Source of the DNA: Varanus komodoensis
Lineage: Eukaryota > Chordata > Lepidosauria > Squamata > Varanidae
Assembly: GCF_004798865.1 (NCBI RefSeq)
Contig: NW_025335268.1
Coordinates: 74,631,690-74,695,689 of the forward strand
Length of the DNA: 64,000 nt
Direction: 5' to 3'
Part shown: positions 55,471 through 64,000 of the stretch, piece by piece
Position numbering within the stretch: position 1 is the first letter of the stretch
Layout of the letters: each line of letters opens with the position of its first letter
Notes under the pieces: model-generated
Databases searched by the model: none
What the model saw: only the letters and a program-made list of their open reading frames with translations
Told to the model about the DNA's origin: nothing
Program-made: the position numbers and the translations under genes

Positions 55471-56552
55471 CGAGGGCGGCTCGCAAAACGAGCGCGCGAG
55501 AGGGCAAGCGGCAAGAGAGAATTGTCCCACTGTAACCCTACTATCATCCTAGGGCCATTTATGTGCATGGACGCACATTCAGGAGAGGGAAAGTCGTGCA
55601 TTTCACGCTAGCAGGAAAGCGGGTGCCCAGGTGAGTTGTGTGCCCACCCGTCCGCCTGCCCAGGTGTTCAGTGGTGACAGGTGGCAGTTCCTGTGGCTGT
55701 CGTCTCTCCACTGGAGAGGACAGCAGTCCTTCCAAGAGAGGGTGCCTTTAAAGAGAACACCATCCTCTGTCAAAAGGGACACCCGTCCCCCCTACACTCC
55801 ATGAGGCTCTCTGGCTTTGGTCAGCATCCAGCAGAGTTTGTCCCCGTGGATACTCAATTAAAGCAGTCAAGACTGGTGCGGAAAGTTCCCACCAGGCGGC
55901 CAGGATGGCCAGTTGTCCGGATTGCTCTCCTCGCTCCGGGCTGAGCCGCGCAGACTTTGGCGGAGCGCTTTGGAGCCGGCGCCTCCTGCTGCCGTGGCCG
56001 GCCCGTCTCGGGGGCGCCAGCCTCCCACCCTCCGGGCACGGCCGGAGGCACCAGCGGCCCGTCCCTTGGCCCCAGCGGGTGCTCGGGGGCCTGTCTCTGT
56101 GCGTGACCTTGGGGAAGGAGGCAGCTGCCCCCCGGTGAGTTGGCCAAGGGGCCCTGCGTCCGTGCGCCGGAAGAGGCCTGCGGTGGCACCGGGCCCGGAG
56201 AGGAAGCTCGGCCCAGTAATCCAATTGGGTCAATCCATTTTCCGTTCAGGGGCGGCTTTTCACAAGTGGGTAACAGGGTCAGGGACGTGGGCAGAGTCGT
56301 CCGCTTGGCTTTCCCCGGCCCCCGGGGACGGGTGCGAGCGAGGACGGGCCGGCCTGCTCTTCTGTGGGTGCCCAGGAGAGGGCCGTGAGAGGGCTCGCCC
56401 CCCCCCCCGGGGGCCGCGGCTGAAGGAGACGGCTGACAGGGAAGCCTGGCCGCAACAGGCCACGGCCACCATGTTGTTTCCCAGAATGCCTCGAGGAGGC
56501 AGGTCCCTGTGGATGGTGCCTGAAGAGTCACGCTTCCCTGGCTGGGCGCCCT

Positions 56553-56638
56553 CCTGATGTGTTGCAAAAGCTCCCATCATCCCCAGCTAGCACGGCCTTG
56601 GCCAGGATAGCCCAACACATCTGGAGAATACCAGGTGA
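56553..56638. mobile_element. palindromic MITE-like element
   Basis: 'gatgtgttgcaaaagctccc', 'atcatccccagctagcacgg', 'ccttggccaggatagcccaa' and 'cacatctggagaataccagg' form the two halves of the family: GATGTGTTG on one side and CAACACATCTGGAG on the other are complementary. Short, noncoding and inactive on its own. Confidence 0.55.
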
Positions 56639-57184
56639 GCAACGCCCCCCCCCCAATCACCACCCCAAAACATTCAGCGCTAACTCACTGGAAGTGCCTT
56701 GACCCCGTGAAAGCGCTGGGCGGCCGCTGGCCTTTGTGGCCTGGATCCATCAGAGGCGAAAACTGGGACACGGGTCCAGACGCTCATGGGCCAGGTCAGT
56801 GGCCGCTCACCTGCCAAGGTGGCACTCGCCTTCCCTGAGCGTGACTGCGCTGCGATGCACGCCGGTCCCGCGATGGGTCGGCCCTCCCCGTCGGCTTCCC
56901 GCTGAGCCTCTCCTGCCCTCACACGCCCCATGGACTCTCCTTCTGGACCTCTGGGCCTCCGGTCTTTGTTCTGCAGCAGGGATGCCAACTGACCCGCACA
57001 CGCTGGGCCAGCCTGCTCTCGCGCCATCGGCAGCCGCTTGCCTGGCAGCACTCAGCAAGGGAAGGGGAACGTGCCGCCCGCCCATCTCTGAGCAGGAAGC
57101 CCCTTTCAAGCTGCGACGCGGGCAACCTGGGTGCCACGTGCCCTGCCTGCCCCGCATCCCCTCTGCTCCGGGGCTTGCCTTCCC

Positions 57185-57480
57185 AAATTTATTTATTCAT
57201 TTAAAATATTTCTATGCCGCCCCCATTGCAACAAAGCCTCAGGGCGGCTCACAACATCCAAAATAAACATAAAAATACAATCGATAATTTAAAAACTAGT
57301 ACCATCTTGGCCATATATATTAAAATCTATAAATACAATAATAATAAATTGACAGTTAAAATAACTTTTAAATAAAAAGGTGTCCGCCTGGCGCCGAAAA
57401 GCAAATAATGACGGCGCCAGGTGGACCGAATGCTTCAGTTCCCATCCCGAGCAGTCCAGAGCAAGCCGTCACCTGGCGGG
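57185..57480 (-). mobile_element. L2-like LINE 3' end, antisense
   Basis: 'tttctatgccgcccccattg' and 'aagcctcagggcggctcaca' lead into an A-rich stretch, then 'gtccgcctggcgccgaaaag', the reverse complement of the L2 motif CTTTTCGGCGCCAGGCGGAC. The insert runs opposite to the CCDC136 direction. Confidence 0.65.
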
Positions 57481-57699
57481 ATTCCTCATGGACTCACCTG
57501 CCCGGAGGGGCACTGCGCACGCAAGCAGCTTGCACCCTGGGCCTGCACTTGGATCCAGCGTGGGGGCATCTGCAGAGACCCCCCACTCCCCGAGCCCTCA
57601 CCGAAGATGTGAGAGGAGCAGCTGCTGAGGCTGCAGATGTGGAAGGAGCTTCCCGGATGGCCTGGCCTGGCACCGGTGAAGGAGGCCTTCTTATCTTCC

Positions 57700-57915
57700 C
57701 AGGTGTTTCAGTTTTCCAGGTTCTGCCCTGTTTTAAGTCCAGAACGGTGTTTTAAAACATTGTGTTTCTCTCAGGTTCTGTGGCGGGGGGGGGGGATTTT
57801 TATGGTGTAGTTTGAAATGGATATACTGAACGTTATCATCCTTGTTTTATGGTTTTAATTGTGATCTGCCTAGAGCACTTCAGTGATGGGGCTGTACTGA
57901 GCAAAATAAGGTATC
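57700..57915 (+). mobile_element. L2-like LINE 3' UTR
   Basis: A T-rich run with 'ttgttttatggttttaattg' followed by 'tgatctgcctagagcacttc' and 'gatggggctgtactgagcaa' matches the 3' end of squamate L2-like LINEs (ATTGTAATCTGCCTTGGAGCC...). Confidence 0.6.
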
Positions 57916-59354
57916 AAACGAGACAGGGGCCCTTTGGGAGCCACACAAGGTCTGGAGAGCACGCACAACCTCCCTGCCTTTCCCTGGCCGGTCGCTTCCC
58001 AGCGCTGACCTGGCGGCTCCGGCCCTTTCAGCACCGCTGGCACACCGGCCTCACCCCAGCCTTCCCTGGGGAAGCGAGCGGGAGACCAGCCCCATCCCAG
58101 GAAGGATGAGCAAGGGAAAGCGGCTTAGGGAGAAGCGCTCGGTCCGGCCCCTGACCCAGGGCCGGGGGGGGAGCAGAGAGGGGATTAAGGACAAACTGAT
58201 TACCCCAAACCCTCCTCCGCCTCCCCTCAAGTTGGGTAATTGCAAAGCCGGGGGGAAGCGCAGCTGGCCTCCGCTCCCAGGGCCGTCTGTGTCTCCGAGT
58301 GGGCGCCCTCCCCTTTCCTCGTCTGATGGCTGCCCACATAAAGGGCTTCAAAGCCGCCACTGCCCAAGGCCGGGAGCTGCACAGCCTCCTGAGGACGCCT
58401 TTCTCTGCGCGCGCAAAAGCTGAACATGGGAGCGGCGAGGCACTTGGGCAGACCCCTCTGTCCCCGGACGGGCAGCCTCCCCGGGAGCTCCCCAGGCCCG
58501 CTCCTTCCAGCTTCCTGGAGGAAGGCTGCCTGCTCGATGGGCTGCCGAGGCCCAAGTCCCGCTGCACGCTGAAGAGCCCTCCGGAGAAGGAACCGACGGG
58601 CCTCGGAGTGGCCCGATGGCACATGGTGCCTGGACCGCAGACCAAGGAGGCACGGCTCGCCTGGCCATGGGCTGCCCGTGTGGCGAGGTGACCAAGCCTC
58701 TGCTGAAACTACAGCGACTATTTCAGAACTTGCATGTGATGCGGGACTTACGCATCTGAGAGGTCTTCTTGTGGTGCGGAAAAACTGAGCAGAGAGATGC
58801 TTTTCTCTCTCACGCATAATAGGATTTTGGGGCCATCCCATGGTGCTGAAGGGTGGGAGGTTCGGGGCAGATGAAAAGGGTCTTTTGCACAGCCCAGAGT
58901 GAAACAATGACATTCGCCTGCACGAGGGGCAGCGGCGGCCACCAGTCTGGGTGGCGTCAGAAAGGGACTGGTCCCCTTCACAGAGGGAGAGGAGGCTGTC
59001 CGTGGCTGCCAGCTCCCCCGAGAGCAGAGCCAGACTGCCCGTGCACGCCAGTTGTGGGGGGACATGGGCTGGAGGGAGCTGTTGCTTTCGGGTGCCCCGT
59101 GGGCAGCTGGTTGGCCAGTGTGGGGCACGGCATTTCATGAATAACCATTCTAAGGTTCTCCTATTTTCTCTGCACGCGCCTGTGTATTCGCTCAAGAACG
59201 GTGTTTGCAGGCCAAATAAACACACATTTAAAGGGCTTTCTCGATCTGGCTGCTTCTACCGTGGGAAGGAAAAACAGCTGCGGAGGCTCTCGGTCTGAAG
59301 GGCACACTCACTGGTCCGAGGCTTGAGGCTTCCAGCTGAAAACGCTCCTGCCCC

Positions 59355-59454
59355 NNNNNNNNNNNNNNNNNNNNNNNNNNNNNNNNNNNNNNNNNNNNNN
59401 NNNNNNNNNNNNNNNNNNNNNNNNNNNNNNNNNNNNNNNNNNNNNNNNNNNNNN
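59355..59454. other. assembly gap (100 N)
   Basis: Exactly 100 N, immediately followed by a (CT)n array, so the gap probably reflects collapse or dropout at the microsatellite. Confidence 0.99.

Positions 59455-59488
<34 letters not shown>
59455..59488. repeat. (CT)n microsatellite abutting gap
   Basis: Seventeen CT units up to the gap edge. The true array may be longer because its left end is missing. Confidence 0.95.
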
Positions 59489-59492
<4 letters not shown>

Positions 59493-61779
59493 CTCCCCTT
59501 TTCCACACTGCAAGTGACCCAGTTATGTAATGCTCATTTAGCAGCTCCAGAAGAGAGTTGGGATGAGATCTTTGGATACTGGCAAGGGGTGGAAATGACG
59601 GAGAAAGGGGGTCTGCTCTCCCCCTTGGAGTGAGAGGAAAGAGAAGGCTGACACCTCTGTGGCAGAACCCGGTGGAGGCAGTGAGCTGCTGGTGTTTCTG
59701 CCTCCCCTTGACAAACGCCGCCTTCTGCCCCTCAGTCTAGAGGACTCCCAGTTTCCAGAACCCCTCCCTCCCCGGCCAGGACTGGGTTTCTCTCCCAAGC
59801 ATCTTGGCCCCAGGCTTTTCCACTCTGGAGTAGTCTGGGGATCCAGTGTTCGACCTGCTCCCCGCTGCCCCTGCTTTGCTAGACGTCAGCTGGGCTAAAT
59901 CTAAGTCACAGTTCAGGTCTGGCACGGCTGGATTTGCAGCAGCCGAAAGAAGTATCTACGTTCAGGGGCAACATCTCCAAAGCCTCGAGACAAACAAGAT
60001 GGGGAGACCGTTTATGCACTGCCTGTGGATATCTGGCTGTCCCCTGCTGGAGACAGTATGCTAGGCTAGATGACGTAAAGATCCTGTGTTGCGCTGTTAT
60101 GGTACAGCAGGTCAGGAATAGTCAAAGTGACTATTCTTGGATGGTGCCATGCTAGCCCAGAAAAACTTGGTGTGTGTGTGTACGGGGGTGCATATATTGG
60201 TGCTGTGGTTTAGTATTTTGGCAAAGAAATCAGCATCCTGAGGGCCAATCAAGACGGGATGCAGGAGGACCCTGTTCGGAAGTGATGGTGGGTTGCCCCA
60301 AAGGGAATTGGGCCTGTGATACTGGAGGCCCATTCCCACCCCCCTTTCCTTTCCCCCCGCCCCCCCCCCCCAGCACAGTGGCCCTTTCCCTACCAAACCT
60401 GGCAATGATAGTGATGGTGCGGGTATCTCGACGTTTCCCCTCCTGAAAGGAACCCAAAGGGTCTTGCGCGGTCCTCCTTTTGAGCCTCACAACACCCCTG
60501 GGATGCCAGCGGGGGCTCTTCCCCGGTTCTGGGAGCTGCCCTGCCCTGCAACACAACCATGGGGAACGACCCGTCGTTCTCGAGCCAGCAACAAACCGCG
60601 GGCTCGTTTCACGGGTTGTTCATGGTCTGCAAACCATTGCTTACTCCCACAGCTGCGTTCAGACAGCCTAATAGCCCAGTTTTCAACAATGATCCACACT
60701 CAGCCTTCTCAGTCTTTGACCTTGTGGATCAGAAGGTTGTCTGAGCGTAGTCATTATTAGACCAGGTCAGAGCCTTGCCACCGTTTCAGCTCCAGGCGTG
60801 GGGGGTCTATGCAGGGAGAGGCTGCTTTTTTGGGGGGGGGGGATTGCCGCTGGATAATTGCGCATATGCCTCTGAACACTTGAAGGCACAAAGCAATGAA
60901 ACTTTCCCAGCATTTGTCCGGAACGCCTTGGAGGAAGCCTTGGCCTCTTGCTCCATGGGAGCACAGCGACTCGCACTCGCTCGCGACAGCTACGCCTGTG
61001 TGCAGAACGCTTGTGGACAGCTGCCACAAGCCCGACGTCGGCTCCGTTGTCCAGCAGCGAGCTGACTGGGTCTTCCGGGTTTCAGGGAAAAGGTGCCCCC
61101 CCGCAGTGACGCAAGGCAGTCCTTGCATGTGCAAAAGGGCTCGAGCTGCGTCCCTGGCGGCTCCCGGTCAGAGGAGAAGAGAGCGTCTTGGTCCCTGCCC
61201 AGCAGGGCAGCACGGGGCAACTCGGCCCCACGGTCACTCCCTGGAGTTGCACAAGGGTTTCCAGCTCAGTCCCAACGCAAAAAGAGACTCTGTGGAGGTG
61301 TACGGCGCTGGCCAGGCCATGGCGGACCTCACACCGCGGACGGACTGGAGGTGTGCGTCTCACCAGCATGTATCGGCACCGGGAGCTGGTGCCACGGACT
61401 GGGACAGGTTCCAGGAAGGTTGCAACGTCGAGGGAGGACATTTCACGCCCCTGTGAGACTCAGCGTGGCCTGGCTGGTCCCGCATGCCTCCTTTTGGCCC
61501 ACCCTGTAGGGGTGCCGGTGGTGGTGGTGGCGGAAGTGGTGGTGCCAGACAGTCCTCTGTGAGACACCGCTGGCTCTTCGGCGCTCTGGGTCACGCTGAC
61601 TCTTCCACCCGTCCAGAAGGACAGGCCCCCAAGGGCGGGTGTCCATCCTGTTGCCTGTGTGCCGAGGAGTCCCTCAGGGAGCAGAGTGCCCTATCGAGCC
61701 CACTCCAAGCAGAAGGGAAGAGCGCTCCGTCTTGGGAATGAAGGTGAAGGGGGAGGTTCTGCCTCAGCCCCGCCAGGCT

Positions 61780-62400
61780 GGCTCTTGCGGTGGGGGCGGC
61801 AGACCCTGCCCTCGAGCTGGGCTCCCCTCCCTCGCCCGCTGCGGGATCGGTGTGTCTGCTTTTGCAAGAGAGGACCGTGCCTTCGGCCTCTGGGAGCTCG
61901 GAGCGGATCCCAGAAGCGCCCGTGACGCACGTGCGGGCTGCGCTGCTGCGCGATGCCGAGGGCGAGGGTGGCCCGGCCACTTCCAGAGTCCTCGGCGGCC
62001 CGGCGCGGCCAGCAGGTGGCGCCCGCCGCTCGCGGCCGAGGCCTGACGCGCGCAGAGCAAGGCGCACGGCCGCCAGACCTGGTCCCCGGGTCTGCTGCGC
62101 CTCACCCCGCGTGGCAGGTCCCTTCTTGCAGCAGGAACAGATCTACTGACGGTCCCTTTTAAAGTCAGCAGCAGCCGAGGCGCACTCCGGCGCTGCGGGA
62201 GGGAATGCGAATGCGACTCCGACTCCGAATCTCGCCCTCTTTCCCCCTTCCGCTCGCTGGCTCTGCAGGGTGGCAGGTGCGGGAGCTTGGCAAGGAGAGG
62301 AGACCAGGTGGCGGCTGCGCTCTCAGGCGGGCGCTGCCCCGGGCACGTGCTTTCCCCGAATGTCTCCTGCGCCCTGAGCTCGCCTTTGGGCTCTCGGGAA
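61780..62400. promoter_or_regulatory. CCDC136: CpG-rich region, probable CCDC136 promoter
   Basis: CpG density rises sharply relative to both flanks (for example 'gcccggcgcggccagcaggt' near 61998). It is the nearest upstream island to the CCDC136 exon at 63729 and lies about 1.4-1.9 kb from it. Assignment is by position only. Confidence 0.45.
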
Positions 62401-63215
62401 GGAACGGCCGACTAGGCACAGCTTGACCTCTCCGAGAGCTGCTGCAGTTCAGAGTCGGATCCGACGGGTCTCCAGGTTTGCACAAAGCGCCATTTTGTGG
62501 CTGTTTCAAGGAGGGGCTTCTGGGCTCTTGTTCACCCTACAATCTGAACCGCTAATGCGTGAAGGAAGAGGGCTGCACACTGAGCGCACTGTACATGTTC
62601 AGAGGCACCTTCCCACGCTCAGGGGCTTGCCACCTGGCTCAAACTGTGTGGAGAGTATTTCCTCTGGGTAGGCGGCTGAGGTAGAGGATGCACCTTCCAC
62701 CAGTTTGCAGATTCCAGGAACAGAGCACTGGGCGGGGGGGAGGTGGAGACCTCTGAAAATGGTGGCTTATAAATGGAAGGGCTGCGAAGCAGTAACGCAG
62801 GCAGCGCACAGCAAGCCCTGGGCCGATCGTGGGAGAAGAAGGAGAACGGAGCAGGCAGCGCTTAAAATTCCTGCGGTGATTCTTTTGCTGTATTGTATTT
62901 CTTCACGGCAGTTGTTTCAGCCCGCCTTTCGGCCCCCGTTTAGGGAGCGTGCATTCTATTAAAAGAAGAACCAAGCCACTGAAAGCAGCAGTGGGGAGAG
63001 GGGGAGAGATCGCGGTGCACCAAGCAAGCTGTGACTGGGGAACCCAAATCCTGGGCAAAACCTTTATGGAAACCAAGCGGAAGGCTAGGAAACGGGGCGC
63101 GCGTGTGTGTGCTTCAGAACGTGCCACCTGGAAGTAAACACGGACAGAGTGAGAGGGAGGGAGACGTAAACCAGATCAAAACGCAAACTGCCCTTGCCTT
63201 GGAGCAGAAATTCGC

Positions 63216-63281
63216 TTGCCTTCCCACCTCCTGTGGTGTCTGATTACTCCCATTCGGAGGATGAGGAGCTGAGGCAGTCCG
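63216..63281 (+). CDS. possible upstream CCDC136 exon, uncertain
   Basis: The frame reads VVSDYSHSEDEELRQS and reaches TCCG|GTGGCT, a weak donor. It would leave in phase 1, exactly what the next exon (beginning GTGAGGTA, i.e. completing a Gly codon before EV) needs. An acidic peptide here would suit the acidic N terminus of CCDC136. Against it, no in-frame ATG or strong acceptor is seen, and the alternative ATGGAAG at about 63399, whose donor is poor, would also give M-E-G-E-V as in human. Low confidence. Confidence 0.22.
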
Positions 63282-63728
63282 GTGGCTCGGCTCGGCTCGG
63301 GGTGCCTGGCTGCGGCTTAGGACTGGCTGCAGGGCTGCTGTGCCCATCTGCTGGCGGCCTGGGGCTTTTCCCCAGAGCCATGGGTGCTCTCTGGTGCCTA
63401 TGGAAGGTTTTTTGCCATGGAGGGGGCCATTTTCAAGGGGATTCAGCTTTAAATATTTTGTTCTGTTGGTTTGGGATGATCTGGGGTGGGGGCAAGTTAA
63501 TTGAAGACTTTATTTTAATTGGATCAGGAAATCTGTTGGCCCAGCCTTGTCTCCTTGGTGGATTCGGCGTGCAAAGAGATAAATCATATATGCAAATGTT
63601 ATGCAGATTCGTGTCCTGGGAGCCTGGCCTTCAAGTCTTTCGGGTGGCTAAGGAGTGCCAACCCAGCTGGTGTGATGGCAGTCCCCTGCATGCCAAGTTT
63701 CACTGACAACAGGTGTGTTTTCTTCCAG

Positions 63729-63944
63729 GTGAGGTAGATTGCCCCAGTGCTGAAGTGAATGAGGAAGAAGAGGAAGAGGAGGAAGAGGAGGATGAGGAAG
63801 AAGATGTTGGAAATCTGGGCTCCTTGGATGCTGAGAAAGTGTTGGATGAAGACTTACAGGCCCAGGTGCTGCTGCTCCTGGAAAAAGTGGAGGAGGCGCA
63901 GGAGGTGGCCCTCAAGTACGAGGACGAGTCAGTGGAGCTGCGAG
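63729..63944 (+). CDS. CCDC136: CCDC136 early coding exon (gene continues beyond window)
   Basis: 216 bases between acceptor TTTTCTTCCAG and donor GCGAG|GTGAGG. It reads GEVDCPSAEVN, a run of about 14 acidic residues, then GSLDAEKV, QAQVLLLLEKVEEAQEVALK and YEDESVELR. Human CCDC136 starts MQAMEGEV, then a poly-Glu tract, [27 protein letters not shown] and HEDDSLELQ, so the order matches piece by piece. Family members are long coiled-coil proteins with a C-terminal membrane anchor, reported in acrosome formation (known for mammals). The rest, including the coiled coils, lies outside the window. Position right after OPN1SW agrees with the vertebrate gene order. Confidence 0.9.
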
Positions 63945-64000
63945 GTGAGGAAACGCCGCTTCCTCCAGAGAGGGTGAGCGGCTGTTTGCCGATGGCTCTT
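63945..64000 (+). other. CCDC136: start of CCDC136 intron
   Basis: Sequence after the donor at 63945. The next exon is not reached before the window ends. Confidence 0.7.

Larger units (their letters stand above)
55530..61780. other. intergenic before CCDC136, no recognisable gene
   Basis: Apart from the repeats listed separately, I see no conserved coding exon on either strand. Several overlapping 100-330 codon open frames (for example 58227-59225 minus, 60896-61456 plus) have no family resemblance and reflect GC richness. Confidence 0.5.

Noticed and set aside
63759-63977. Lys/Arg-rich open frame over the CCDC136 exon
   Set aside because: Shadow frame of the GAGGAAGAAG repeat; the real frame encodes poly-Glu and the CCDC136-like leucine-rich segment.

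Overview
The window is vertebrate, almost certainly squamate (lizard or snake) DNA. The genes are split by GT-AG introns and have vertebrate-type CpG islands. The dispersed repeats are the squamate mixture: Sauria-type tRNA-derived SINEs, BovB/RTE, L2-like and CR1 LINE ends, and palindromic MITE-like copies. The visual opsin is a full-length SWS1 cone pigment of the kind kept by many lizards and snakes. I cannot name the species. Base composition is GC-rich overall, with many C or G runs, which would suit a gene-dense small chromosome (inference).

Layout. From 1 to about 31.6 kb I find no gene I can name. This stretch holds repeats, two CpG islands (about 14.0-14.7 and 24.6-25.9 kb, each containing a 100-base assembly gap), a compact CCAAT/GC-box cluster near 18.2 kb, and two orphan exon-like segments (11.3 and 13.3 kb). 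CALU (calumenin) runs on the + strand. Its coding exons lie between 31672 and 39711, followed by a roughly 2.5 kb 3' UTR that probably ends just after the AATAAA at 42197. Its untranslated first exon is inferred to lie in the 25 kb CpG island. OPN1SW (SWS1 opsin) lies on the - strand, 50210 down to 45183, in five complete exons (347 aa), so the two genes converge tail to tail. Two tRNA-Pro(AGG) genes follow at 51.2 and 54.1 kb. After an intergenic stretch rich in repeats, CCDC136 begins on the + strand. Only one of its early coding exons (63729-63944) is clear before the window ends, and its promoter is probably the CpG-rich stretch at 61.8-62.4 kb.

The order CALU, OPN1SW, tRNA-Pro, CCDC136 matches what I recall of the human 7q32 block, so this is a conserved vertebrate neighbourhood. 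The genes do not form one pathway: CALU is an ER/secretory calcium-binding protein, OPN1SW a cone photopigment, and CCDC136 a coiled-coil, membrane-anchored protein.

The most informative observations are these. The opsin carries the full ancestral ultraviolet-tuning residue set. CALU has two tandem 194-base alternative exons whose 68-base spacing and length would both enforce mutually exclusive use. One CALU intron has a GC donor. The tRNA-Pro gene is present as a syntenic pair. I saw no retrovirus-like element, CRISPR array or bacterial-type gene.
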